A DNA stretch of 64,000 bases from Yoonia rosea (GTDB taxonomy: Bacteria; Pseudomonadota; Alphaproteobacteria; Rhodobacterales; Rhodobacteraceae). The notes under the pieces are model-generated. The model was not told the DNA's origin, made no database searches, and worked only from the letters and a program-made list of their open reading frames with translations. Positions within the stretch are counted from its first letter, which is position 1; every line of letters starts with the position of its first letter. The stretch is taken from NCBI RefSeq assembly GCF_900156505.1, contig NZ_FTPR01000004.1:211014-275013 (forward strand), written 5' to 3'. Below are positions 45,631 through 54,121 of this stretch, piece after piece. Made by a program: the position numbers and the translations under genes.

Positions 45631-46325
45631 TGCGTCGTCATCTTCTGCTGCTCGCCTTTCTCGGCGCCGCCAGCCACGGCTTTGCCGAAGTTGGCGGTGA
45701 TCCCGAACGGGGCGAAGAACTCTTTCGCCAATGCAGCAGTTGCCATCAGGTCGGGCAGGGGGCGGTTGACCGGATCGGTCCCCAACTGAACCATATCTTT
45801 GACCGTGCCGCGGGCGAGGCCGAGGGGTTCCGGTATTCGGCGGGATTTGAACGTGCCGCCGCAGGCGGGCTGGTCTGGACCTATGACACGCTCGATAGTT
45901 TCATTGAGAACCCCCGTGTGCTGGTGTCCAACACACGGATGAGCTTTCGCGGTATCGCCGAACAGCAGGACCGCGATGATCTGTTGGCCTATCTGCGGTT
46001 GTTCTCATCCAGCCCCGCAAACATTCCAGAGGCCGCACCGACAGCGGCCGCGGTGGATCACGCGGTTGCCCCTGAGGTCCTCGCCATCGTTGGGGATCCG
46101 GCATATGGCGAATACCTGTCCGGCGAATGCACGGCGTGCCATCAGGCAAGCGGTGCGGCGACCGGTATCCCATCCATCACAAACTGGCCGACCGAGGACT
46201 TTGTCGTCGCGATGCATGCCTACAAGGAAGGCGTGCGCGCCCATCCTGTCATGCAGATGATGGCGGGCCGGTTATCTAACGAAGAGATTGCGGCCTTGGC
46301 GGCCTATTTTGAAAGCATCCAGTAA
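45630..46325 (+). CDS. soxE: dihaem cytochrome c SoxE
   Basis: 231 residues with a signal peptide ending near residue 19 (HGFA). Haem motifs are C35-SS-C38-H39 in an N-terminal cytochrome c of the same type as the SoxD C-terminal domain, and C167-TA-C170-H171 in a second domain. It is presumed to be the electron carrier partner of the SoxF flavoprotein, like the FccA-FccB pair. The ATG overlaps the soxD stop (TAATG), implying translational coupling. Confidence 0.9.
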   Translation: MRRHLLLLAFLGAASHGFAEVGGDPERGEELFRQCSSCHQVGQGAVDRIGPQLNHIFDRAAGEAEGFRYSAGFERAAAGGLVWTYDTLDSFIENPRVLVSNTRMSFRGIAEQQDRDDLLAYLRLFSSSPANIPEAAPTAAAVDHAVAPEVLAIVGDPAYGEYLSGECTACHQASGAATGIPSITNWPTEDFVVAMHAYKEGVRAHPVMQMMAGRLSNEEIAALAAYFESIQ

Positions 46326-46353
46326 CGGGGTGCACCACTGGGAGGAGACAAAT

Positions 46354-47616
46354 ATGACTTTTAACAGAAGGACGTTTTTGGGAACGGCGGCTGCGACAGC
46401 AGGCCTTTTGACCGCACCGATGGTGCGCGCACAGGGAAAACCCCGCGTTGTCGTGATTGGCGGTGGTGCGGGCGGCGCGACCGCGGCGCGCTATCTTGCC
46501 AAGGACAGTCAGGGCGCGCTTGACGTCACTTTGGTCGAGCCGACACGCACCTATTACACCTGTTTCTTTTCCAACCTCTACTTGGGCGGTTTCCGCGACA
46601 TGGGCTCGCTTGGCCATAGCTATGGCACGCTGGCCGCTGACTATGGCATCAACGTCATTCACGACTGGGCCGTTGGTGTGGACCGTGACGCCAAGACTGT
46701 CACCCTCGCCGGTGGAAGCAGCCTGCCTTATGACCGTCTGATCCTGTCACCCGGTATTGATTTTGTGGACGGTGCCGTCGAGGGCTGGGATGTGTCTGCG
46801 CAAAACGCGATGCCACATGCCTATAAGGGTGGGTCACAAACCGAACTGCTCAGGGCGCAGATCATGGCAATGCCGCAGGGCGGTACCTTTGCAATGGTCG
46901 CACCGCCAAACCCCTACCGTTGCCCGCCCGGCCCGTACGAGCGGATCTCAATGGTGGCGCATACGCTCAAAGAGGTGAACCCGACGGCCAAGATCCTGAT
47001 TGCCGATCCGAAAGAAAGCTTCTCCAAACAAGGCTTGTTCGAGGAAGGCTGGAACCGGCACTATGCCGGCATGGTCGAGCGGATCGGGCCGGACTTTGGC
47101 GGAGCGAATGTGTCGGTTGATCCGCAGGCGATGACCCTGACGATTGATGGTGACGTCAACGACGTTGATGTCTGCAACGTGATCCCCGCGATGAAAGCGG
47201 GCCGGATTGCCGAAATCGCAGGTATCACCGATGGCAACTGGGCACCGGTCAATGCTGCCGACATGTCTTCCAAGATGGACCCGAACATTCATGTCCTGGG
47301 TGATGCAGCCGCACAGGGCGATATGCCGAAATCCGGCTTCTCGGCCAACAGCCAGGCCAAGGTTTGCGCCAATGCGGTACGCGGTGCTTTGACCGGATCA
47401 ACCGTGTTCCCGGCACGTTTTGCAAACACCTGCTGGTCTTTGATCGACACCAATGACGGCGTGAAGGTTGGTGCAACATATGAAGCAACCGACGAAAAGA
47501 TCGCGAAGGTCGACGGCTTCGTCAGTGCGACCGGCGAAAGCGATGAACTGCGTGCAGCCACCTATCAGGAATCGATCGGCTGGTACGACGGGATCGTCGC
47601 CGACATGTTCGGATAA
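46354..47616 (+). CDS. soxF: flavoprotein SoxF (FCSD flavin subunit type)
   Basis: 420 residues. A Tat signal (NRRTFLG at 4-10, cleaved after VRAQ) precedes the FAD-binding VVVIGGGAGGATAA. A catalytic-disulfide-type cysteine lies at YYTCFFSN and a second in PYRCPPGP; the C-terminal flavocytochrome c sulfide dehydrogenase domain ends ...GWYDGIVADMFG. Such enzymes oxidise sulfide to sulfane sulfur, and in Paracoccus SoxF stimulates the Sox system. The start is supported by GGGAGGAG. Confidence 0.93.
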   Translation: MTFNRRTFLGTAAATAGLLTAPMVRAQGKPRVVVIGGGAGGATAARYLAKDSQGALDVTLVEPTRTYYTCFFSNLYLGGFRDMGSLGHSYGTLAADYGINVIHDWAVGVDRDAKTVTLAGGSSLPYDRLILSPGIDFVDGAVEGWDVSAQNAMPHAYKGGSQTELLRAQIMAMPQGGTFAMVAPPNPYRCPPGPYERISMVAHTLKEVNPTAKILIADPKESFSKQGLFEEGWNRHYAGMVERIGPDFGGANVSVDPQAMTLTIDGDVNDVDVCNVIPAMKAGRIAEIAGITDGNWAPVNAADMSSKMDPNIHVLGDAAAQGDMPKSGFSANSQAKVCANAVRGALTGSTVFPARFANTCWSLIDTNDGVKVGATYEATDEKIAKVDGFVSATGESDELRAATYQESIGWYDGIVADMFG

Positions 47617-47624
47617 TCACCTGT

Positions 47625-47650
47625 CGGGCCTTGATGTATATCAGGGCCCG
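47625..47650 (+). other. hairpin between soxF and the DUF302 gene
   Basis: CGGGCCTTGAT (47625-47635), loop GTAT, ATCAGGGCCCG (47640-47650): 11 bp with one G-U pair. No T-run follows, so it is more likely an mRNA stabiliser or processing element than a terminator; transcription into the next genes can continue. Confidence 0.5.
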
Positions 47651-47692
47651 CCAAAACGTAGGCAGCTAGGCTTTTGCAATGGAGGAAGTGAT

Positions 47693-48124
47693 ATGAAAAA
47701 TCTACTTATCGGTATGTTCATGGGTCTGGCTGCGTCTCAGGTCGGCGCACAAGAGGCTGTAACCTACCCCTTTGACGGCAGCTTTGATGACGCAACTTTT
47801 GCGGTTGAGAACGCCATCATCGGCAAAGGCCTTGTGATTGATTACGTCAGTCACACCGGCGATATGCTGGCGCGGACAGCCGAGGATGTCGGCAGTGACA
47901 AGATGCTCTTTGAGGGGGCGGATATCTTCTTGTTCTGCTCTGCCCAACTCTCGCGCGAGGTGATGGAAGCGGACCCGATGAATATCGCGCATTGCCCCTA
48001 TGGCATCTTTGTCGCGGCACTGGAGGGCGAGGTTCTGGTGGGGCATCGCACCTACCCTGACGGTGAAATGCAAAAGGTGCAGATGCTCTTGGATGAGATC
48101 GTACAGGAAGCGGTCGGTGGATAA
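47693..48124 (+). CDS. periplasmic DUF302 domain protein
   Basis: 143 residues. A signal peptide ends near VGAQ (residue 19). The rest matches the DUF302 fold: [20 protein letters not shown] at the start, [16 protein letters not shown] and [24 protein letters not shown]. The cysteines in LFCSA and AHCPY stand at conserved places. DUF302 proteins often accompany sulfur-oxidation genes, but no activity is known to me. It has a GGAGGAAG site and precedes hemA by 8 bases. Confidence 0.85.
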   Translation: MKNLLIGMFMGLAASQVGAQEAVTYPFDGSFDDATFAVENAIIGKGLVIDYVSHTGDMLARTAEDVGSDKMLFEGADIFLFCSAQLSREVMEADPMNIAHCPYGIFVAALEGEVLVGHRTYPDGEMQKVQMLLDEIVQEAVGG

Positions 48125-48132
48125 GGATAAAG

Positions 48133-49353
48133 ATGAATTACGACGGATATTTCGCGACCGCACTTGCGCAGCTGCAGGATGAGGGCAACTACCGTGTTTT
48201 TGCGGACCTTGAACGCCATCGCGGAAACTTTCCGCAGGCGACCAACCACGGTGCGCAAACCCGCAATGTGACGATCTGGTGCTCGAATGACTATCTGGGC
48301 ATGGGGCAGCACCCTGACGTGCTGTCCGCCATGCATGAGGCGCTGGATAAGGTTGGTGCAGGGGCAGGCGGGACGCGGAATATCTCGGGCACGACCCACA
48401 ACCATGTGTTGCTGGAGGCGGAACTGGCCGATCTGCACAACAAGGAAGCGGCGTTGCTTTTCACCAGCGGATATGTGTCCAACTGGGCGGCACTTGGCAC
48501 GCTGGCTGCGAAAATTCCTGATTGTCTGGTGCTGTCTGACGCGCTCAACCATGCCAGCATGATTGAAGGTATTCGCCATTCAAAGGCAGAGCGCCAGATT
48601 TGGCGGCACAATGATCTAGAGCATCTTGAGCAATTGCTGGCCGCACAGCCGCTTGAGCGGGCGAAACTGATTGCCTTTGAAAGCGTTTATTCCATGGATG
48701 GCGATATCGCGCCCATCGCTGAAATTTGTGATCTGGCCGCGAAATACAACGCCATGACCTATCTTGATGAGGTCCATGCCGTGGGCCTCTATGGCCCGCG
48801 CGGTGGCGGGATCGCTGAGCGTGAAGGCCTGATGGACCGTGTCACGGTCATTGAAGGAACACTGGGCAAAGCCTTTGGTGTCATGGGCGGCTACATCGCG
48901 GCCTCGGCTGATCTGTGCGACTTTGTCCGGTCTTTTGCCAGCGGGTTTATCTTTACCACAGCCCTTCCGCCTGCTGTTGCCGCGGGTGCTGCGGCCTCGA
49001 TCCGGCATCTGAAATCCAGTGCGGCGGAACGTGCGGCCCAGAAGAAGAAAGTCGCCGAAGTTCGCGCGCGGCTTGATGCGATTGGTATTCCGCATATCGA
49101 CAACCCCAGCCACATCATTCCGGTGATGGTAGGCGATCCGGTGAAATGCAAATACCTGTCTGATATTCTGATGCGGGATTATGGCATCTACATCCAGCCG
49201 ATCAATTATCCGACCGTGCCCAAAGGGACCGAGCGTTTGCGGATCACCCCGTCACCGGTGCATTCGGACGCAGATATTGACCACCTCGTCGGTGCATTGG
49301 AAACCCTCTGGACCCAATGCCAGCTTGCACGCCTGCCAATGGCCGCGCAGTAG
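48133..49353 (+). CDS. hemA: 5-aminolevulinate synthase
   Basis: 406 residues, PLP-dependent. It condenses glycine and succinyl-CoA to 5-aminolevulinate, the first step of haem synthesis in alphaproteobacteria. The family's glycine-rich [13 protein letters not shown] is at 75-87, [11 protein letters not shown] at 211-221, and the Schiff-base Lys is K246 (GTLGKAFG). It starts 8 bases after the DUF302 gene, so it probably shares the sox transcript. Roseobacters often have more than one ALA synthase; whether this is the only copy cannot be seen. Confidence 0.95.
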   Translation: MNYDGYFATALAQLQDEGNYRVFADLERHRGNFPQATNHGAQTRNVTIWCSNDYLGMGQHPDVLSAMHEALDKVGAGAGGTRNISGTTHNHVLLEAELADLHNKEAALLFTSGYVSNWAALGTLAAKIPDCLVLSDALNHASMIEGIRHSKAERQIWRHNDLEHLEQLLAAQPLERAKLIAFESVYSMDGDIAPIAEICDLAAKYNAMTYLDEVHAVGLYGPRGGGIAEREGLMDRVTVIEGTLGKAFGVMGGYIAASADLCDFVRSFASGFIFTTALPPAVAAGAAASIRHLKSSAAERAAQKKKVAEVRARLDAIGIPHIDNPSHIIPVMVGDPVKCKYLSDILMRDYGIYIQPINYPTVPKGTERLRITPSPVHSDADIDHLVGALETLWTQCQLARLPMAAQ

Positions 49354-49355
49354 GT

Positions 49356-49369
49356 TTGACTTGCATCAA
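49356..49369. promoter_or_regulatory. FNR/FnrL-type box
   Basis: TTGAC-TTGC-ATCAA matches TTGAT-N4-ATCAA in 9 of 10 fixed bases. It lies 2 bases after the hemA stop and 54 before the second YeeE-type gene, so it may put that gene under oxygen control. Confidence 0.55.
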
Positions 49370-49422
49370 AGCGCCCCGCGCCCTGCGTTGGTACAGCCAA
49401 GATCTATGGACGGGGCCAAGAC

Positions 49423-50481
49423 ATGCTTGAAAATCTGATCGAAACTTACGGTGAAGGGGCCATCCTGATGGCCTTGGGCGGCTTGGTGGGGGTGCTGTTT
49501 GGTGCCACAGCGCAGCACTCGCGGTTTTGCCTGCGCGCGGCCACGGTTGAAGTGGCCGAAGGCAAACTGGGCCCGCGTCTTTCCATCTGGCTGATTGCGT
49601 TTTCTGCCGGAGTTTTGGCGGTCCAGACCCTGATTGTACTGGGCTGGCTTGATGTGTCGCAAAGCCGTCAATTGGCCACGACAGGCAGCATGTCAGGTGC
49701 CATCATCGGCGGGCTGATGTTTGGCGTCGGCATGATCCTTGCGCGCGGCTGCGCCAGCCGGTTGCTGGTGCTGTCGGCCACGGGAAACCTGCGGGCCATT
49801 GTGACCGGACTGGTGCTGACGCTGGTGGCACAATCCGCCCTACGCGGCGCGCTGGCACCCGCGCGTGAGCAGCTTGCGTCGCTCTGGCTGGTGCCCGGTG
49901 GCACGATGCGCAGCCTGCTCTTGCAGACCGGGCTGACCTCGACGCTGGCAGCCATGATCGCGGCGGTCGCCTTGGGGGCGGCCCTTTGGCACAGTCACCG
50001 CCAGAGCGTGAAAACCAGCCACGCAATCGCCGCTGTGGGCGTTGGCCTCGCGGTCGCGCTTGGCTGGCTTGGGACCTACGTCGTTGCGATGAATTCCTTT
50101 GAGGTTGTGGCCATATCGTCGGTCACATTCACGGGCCCGTCGACGGATACACTTATGGGACTGGTGAATAGCACGGAATTGCCGCTGGGGTTTGGTATCG
50201 GTCTTGTTCCAGGGGTTTTTGTGGGCGCAGGCGCGATGGCTTTGGCCACGAAAGAGGCGCGCATCCAGCGTTTTGGCCCCGATAGCCCCATGGAGGTCTA
50301 TCTGATCGGGGCAGCACTCATGGGCTTTGGCAGTATGCTGGCCGGCGGCTGTGCGGTCGGGGCAGGCATGTCCGGCGGGGCGATTTTTGCGCTGACGGCC
50401 TGGGTGGCCGTGGGAGCGATGTGGGTGGGGGCGATGGTAACACAGCGCGTGCTGCACCGCCCCTCACTTGTGATCGCCTGA
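49423..50481 (+). CDS. second YeeE/YedE-type sulfur-compound transporter
   Basis: 352 residues, nine to ten membrane helices. Cys signatures HSRFCLRAA, LARGCASR and AGGCAVGAGMSGG match the YeeE/YedE (thiosulfate or persulfide transport) family; sequence differs clearly from the soxT product at 35.7 kb. It carries a probable FNR box upstream, and its end is 1 base from the convergent soxH gene. It may import sulfur units produced in the periplasm. Substrate unproven. Confidence 0.85.
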   Translation: MLENLIETYGEGAILMALGGLVGVLFGATAQHSRFCLRAATVEVAEGKLGPRLSIWLIAFSAGVLAVQTLIVLGWLDVSQSRQLATTGSMSGAIIGGLMFGVGMILARGCASRLLVLSATGNLRAIVTGLVLTLVAQSALRGALAPAREQLASLWLVPGGTMRSLLLQTGLTSTLAAMIAAVALGAALWHSHRQSVKTSHAIAAVGVGLAVALGWLGTYVVAMNSFEVVAISSVTFTGPSTDTLMGLVNSTELPLGFGIGLVPGVFVGAGAMALATKEARIQRFGPDSPMEVYLIGAALMGFGSMLAGGCAVGAGMSGGAIFALTAWVAVGAMWVGAMVTQRVLHRPSLVIA

Positions 50482-50482
50482 T

Positions 50483-51430
50483 CTACTCGAATTCCATCTG
50501 CTCATAGATGCGTCCGGCATTCTTGGCCGCCAGTTCCTCGAATGTATCCAGATGGGCATAGGGCGACTGGTCCACGTAATAAGCCTCGGCAAGCCCGCCA
50601 CCGGCCTCAAGATGTTCGGCAATCTTGCCGCGCAGATATTCCAGATAGCCTTTGGTATAAAGGCGCACCTGATCCATGTTGGTCGGATGCCCGTGCCCGG
50701 GGATCACATAGGTCGCATTCAGCGGCTCGAACGCGGTGTCCCATGTGTCCAGCCAATCCAGCGTATTTGTGTCGTCAAAGAGCGGCAGCATCCTTTCGTG
50801 AAAGGCGATATCGCCTGCAATCACAAGCTCTTGGTTCGGCAGCCAGACGACAACATCTCCTGCGCTGTGTGACGGCCCAAGATAGCGGACTTCGATGCGG
50901 AAATCACCAAGTTCGACGATGTATGCATCGCTGAAGGTCTCGGTCGGGCCTTGCAGATAAGTGCCTTCTGCTTTCTCTTTATTCAGGCCTTGCATGGCTT
51001 CGAGAATCTGAAAACCGCGGTCTTCGAATTCGGCAGCGGCGTCCTCATGGGCAATGATCGGCACGCCCTTTTCGGCCCAATAGGAATTGCCCAGCATCGC
51101 ATGGCCCTGACCGTTTTCATTGACCACCAGAACCACAGGCTCATCTGTGCGGGCCTTGATTTCGTCGTGCAAGGCCGCAGCCAGCACATAGGCACCGCCG
51201 CCGTTGATCACGACGACACCTTCGCCTGTGACGATAAAGCTGAGGTTATTGTTGTGGCCGCTGTTTTCGTAGGTTGGCGGTGCGGTGGCCCCGATGGCGC
51301 TGAAGACACCGGGGATAAATTCAACCGGTGCGCTGTAAAGGGCGGAACCGGGATACTGGTCCGCGATGTTTTCGTTGGCTTGCGCGGTTGTCGCAAAAAC
51401 GGCCAATACCGGAAGAACGTAACGGATCAT
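50483..51430 (-). CDS. soxH: metallo-beta-lactamase-fold protein SoxH
   Basis: 315 residues with a signal peptide (to about residue 18). The fold is recognisable from NNNLSFIVTGEGVVVINGG, PSHSAGDVVVWLP and IPGHGHPTNM. The first metal motif HxHxDH is replaced by NENGQGH, so at least three expected ligands are absent. I recall such NGQGH variants in SoxH and related PQQ-linked hydrolases. Paracoccus SoxH is dispensable for thiosulfate oxidation. It overlaps soxG by 4 bases. Confidence 0.75.
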   Translation of the reverse strand: MIRYVLPVLAVFATTAQANENIADQYPGSALYSAPVEFIPGVFSAIGATAPPTYENSGHNNNLSFIVTGEGVVVINGGGAYVLAAALHDEIKARTDEPVVLVVNENGQGHAMLGNSYWAEKGVPIIAHEDAAAEFEDRGFQILEAMQGLNKEKAEGTYLQGPTETFSDAYIVELGDFRIEVRYLGPSHSAGDVVVWLPNQELVIAGDIAFHERMLPLFDDTNTLDWLDTWDTAFEPLNATYVIPGHGHPTNMDQVRLYTKGYLEYLRGKIAEHLEAGGGLAEAYYVDQSPYAHLDTFEELAAKNAGRIYEQMEFE

Positions 51431-52347
51431 GTCTCTTCACCGACAAAAACAAAGCCGTCGCCGTGCCGTTCTGCACGGCCCAAACCGCCACCCGGCAGAT
51501 GGAACCCGATCAGGCGCATTTGCGATGTGCTGAGCTGGTCAAGCAAGCCAAGGCGCGTCTGGACGCCCAGTTCAGGATCCTGATCCGACCCCGAGAGCCA
51601 GGCCGGTTTCTCGAAAGCGATATGATGGTTCACAATGCTATCACCAAGGATCATGATGCTTTCACTGCCCAGTTGCACCTCAAACGCCATGTGACCTGGG
51701 GTATGGCCGGGGGTCATGCGCGACAGAACGCCGGGCAGGATTTCCTGATCATCCTCAAAGAGGTTGATCTGCTCGGCCAGCAACTCAAGACGGCTTTGGG
51801 CCCCCACAGCAAAGGTCACACGGCCCTCGTCGATGGTGGATACGGTGTCGGGATCGGTCCAGTAGTCCCATTCGGCGCGGCCCATGTGATAGGTCGCATC
51901 AGGGAACAACAGATCGCCGAAATCATCCCGCACCCCCCAAAGATGGTCGGGGTGGGCATGGGTAAAGACCACATCGGTGACATCGAAAATATCAACGCCC
52001 AAGGTATCGAAGGCATCCAGCAACTTACCGGCGCTGGGCATGAATTCCTGCCCCGCACCCACATCAAACAGGATGGTGCGGTCGCCGCTGCGCAAGAGTG
52101 TGACATTGCAATCAGGTGTCATGCTGTCGCCTGTGATGCCGTAGCGCGCGAGCATTTCATCGGCACCTTCTGGCGCTGTACCCCCGAAAGCAAAGCTTTT
52201 GGGCAAAACAAGATTGCCGTCGCTGAGCGTATTCAGCGTGCGGTCATCCGCCTGCAATGTTGTTTGTGCCCAAACGGGCGGCGTCAAAGCAGCCGACAAG
52301 GTTGCACTTGCCCCGCCTTGGATGACTTTTCTGCGTGTCAGTCTCAT
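51427..52347 (-). CDS. soxG: metallo-beta-lactamase-fold hydrolase SoxG
   Basis: 306 residues. A Tat signal (LTRRKVIQGG) exports it folded. It keeps the full zinc motif: THAHPDH, TPGHTPGH, the bridging Asp in ILGDSIV and a final His (GFHLPGG). It matches Paracoccus SoxG in size, location and pairing with soxH, hence the name, though the literature leaves its substrate open; persulfides or thiosulfonates are plausible. Its promoter region contains a perfect ATTC-N8-GAAT site. Confidence 0.75.
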   Translation of the reverse strand: MRLTRRKVIQGGASATLSAALTPPVWAQTTLQADDRTLNTLSDGNLVLPKSFAFGGTAPEGADEMLARYGITGDSMTPDCNVTLLRSGDRTILFDVGAGQEFMPSAGKLLDAFDTLGVDIFDVTDVVFTHAHPDHLWGVRDDFGDLLFPDATYHMGRAEWDYWTDPDTVSTIDEGRVTFAVGAQSRLELLAEQINLFEDDQEILPGVLSRMTPGHTPGHMAFEVQLGSESIMILGDSIVNHHIAFEKPAWLSGSDQDPELGVQTRLGLLDQLSTSQMRLIGFHLPGGGLGRAERHGDGFVFVGEET

Positions 52348-52359
52348 GCTTCACCTACA

Positions 52360-52377
52360 TATTCGTATATTTGAATA
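52360..52377. promoter_or_regulatory. SoxR operator candidate upstream of soxG
   Basis: TATTC-GTATATTT-GAATA: perfect ATTC-N8-GAAT with 5-bp arms, 13 bases upstream of the soxG ATG. Same motif and spacing as before soxB, which ties soxGH to the sox regulon. Confidence 0.6.
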
Positions 52378-52434
52378 GTAGGGCATGAGAGACGTGATTG
52401 AAATATTTTTCTTGCGCGTGGCGCGGCTACAAAA

Positions 52435-53937
52435 TCATGCCGTCCCAAGCTCGCGGTACGTCTCGCGCAGGATGTTTTTCTGCACTTTGCCCATTGTGTT
52501 GCGGGGCAGGGCGTCGGTGATGATATATCGCTTCGGGTGCTTGAAACGTGCAAGTTGCGGCGTGGCCGCTGCGGCGATGTCTTCAACGGTCAGCGTGGGA
52601 TCGTCCAACACGATTGCTGCCAGTACCGTTTCTCCAAAGTCGGGGTGTGCCACGCCGAAAACAGCGCTTTCGACAACACCGTCAATATCATTGAGCACGT
52701 CTTCGATTTCTTTGGGATAGATGTTGTAGCCCCCTGAGATGATCAGATCCTTCTGCCGTCCAACGATCGTGATGCGCCCGTCATCCGATTTGACACCCAA
52801 ATCGCCTGTTATGAAAAAACCGTTCTTGCGCAGCTCTTCGGCGGTTTTATCGGGCATGTTCCAATAGCCCTGAAACACATTGTCGCCGCGCACCTCGATC
52901 ATCCCGATTTCACCCGGTCCAACCGGCTGACCGTCATTGGTGATTTCAACTTCTGTCCCGGGCAGGGCGTAGCCGACTGTGCCTGCCAGCCGCGCGCCAT
53001 CATAGGGGTTGGAGGTAATCATGTTGGTTTCGGTCATCCCGTAGCGTTCAAGAATACGGTGGCCGGTTCTGTTTTCAAACGCAGTATGGGTTTCGGCCAG
53101 CAGCGGCGCAGAGCCCGATATGAAAAGCCGCATCTTCGCGACCAGATCGCGGGTCAGCCGCCTGTCCGCAAGCAGGCGGGTGTAAAAGGTAGGCACACCC
53201 ATAAGAAGCGTGGATGTGGGCAGTTCGCCGATAATTGCGTCGATATCAAAGCCAGCCATGAACCGGACCTGTGCGCCGGCCAATAATGCGGTGTTCAGCG
53301 CCACAAAAAGCCCGTGGGTATGAAAGATCGGCAGCGCATGGATCAGCCGGTCCTCACTGGTGATCCGCCAGAGGTCGGTCAGGGTTTGGGCGTTTGATAG
53401 CAGGTTCTTATGCGACATCATCGCACCCTTTGACCGGCCCGTGGTGCCGGATGTGTAAAGCAGTGCGGCCAGATCGTCGGGACCGCGCGGGACCGTCGCA
53501 AAGGTTCCCTCGCAGGTATTCGCCGCCGTGGAAAGCGATCCTGTGCCGTCTTTAGCGAGGGTCAGCACCTGCGTGTCAGCGCTGCAGATTGTGGAAACCG
53601 CGGCTGCGTTTTCTGCATCGCACACGACCATGCGCGGGGCCGCATCAGTGATGAAATACGCGACCTCGCTTTGCGTATAGGCTGTGTTGAGCGGCAAATA
53701 GACAGCGCCGGTTTGTACGGCAGCACCGTAAAGGGCGATCGTGTCCATGATCTTGGGGGCCTGTACAACAATCCGGTCACCCGGGTTTACGCCTGCATCC
53801 GCCAGCACCCGCGCCAACTGTCCGATGCGCCGCACAAAGCTGCGGTAGCTGACCCTTGTTCCGTCATCCAGCGTCAGAAATGTGGCGTCGTTTTCTGCAT
53901 GGCGCGCGAAGAGTGCATCATAGAGCGTATTGGTCAC
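52435..53937 (-). CDS. matB: malonyl-CoA synthetase
   Basis: 500 residues, an acyl-adenylate-forming enzyme. The AMP motif LLYTSGTTGRSKGAM, LMGVPTFYTRLL, ERYGMTETNM and the C-terminal PRNTMGKVQKNILRETY all follow the rhizobial/Rhodopseudomonas MatB sequence closely. It converts malonate and ATP to malonyl-CoA. Methylmalonate may also be accepted. Monocistronic, divergent from tarD across a 184-base gap. It lies just upstream of soxG on the same strand but the SoxR-type site separates them. Confidence 0.9.
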   Translation of the reverse strand: MTNTLYDALFARHAENDATFLTLDDGTRVSYRSFVRRIGQLARVLADAGVNPGDRIVVQAPKIMDTIALYGAAVQTGAVYLPLNTAYTQSEVAYFITDAAPRMVVCDAENAAAVSTICSADTQVLTLAKDGTGSLSTAANTCEGTFATVPRGPDDLAALLYTSGTTGRSKGAMMSHKNLLSNAQTLTDLWRITSEDRLIHALPIFHTHGLFVALNTALLAGAQVRFMAGFDIDAIIGELPTSTLLMGVPTFYTRLLADRRLTRDLVAKMRLFISGSAPLLAETHTAFENRTGHRILERYGMTETNMITSNPYDGARLAGTVGYALPGTEVEITNDGQPVGPGEIGMIEVRGDNVFQGYWNMPDKTAEELRKNGFFITGDLGVKSDDGRITIVGRQKDLIISGGYNIYPKEIEDVLNDIDGVVESAVFGVAHPDFGETVLAAIVLDDPTLTVEDIAAAATPQLARFKHPKRYIITDALPRNTMGKVQKNILRETYRELGTA

Positions 53938-54121
53938 GATCAGCTTCCCGTTTTGTCGTTTTTGTCACGGGTCCTTGTTGGGCGCAGCAGGGCGTCTGTG
54001 CAAGATATATTGCTATCCGTGCCTTGTTGTACCGGTGCCGGTGTTGGATATTATCAGGTGTGATCCGCCACGATACGCGTTGACGGCCACAGGGCGACAA
54101 ATTGTTGATAAGGAAAAGCCG

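Noticed and set aside
51328..52374. A 348-codon plus-strand open frame
   Set aside because: Antisense of soxG and part of soxH; no start signal or motif.
54031..54042. ACCGG-TG-CCGGT inverted repeat between matB and tarD
   Set aside because: Only 5-bp arms in GC-rich DNA; likely by chance, although it lies in a divergent promoter gap.
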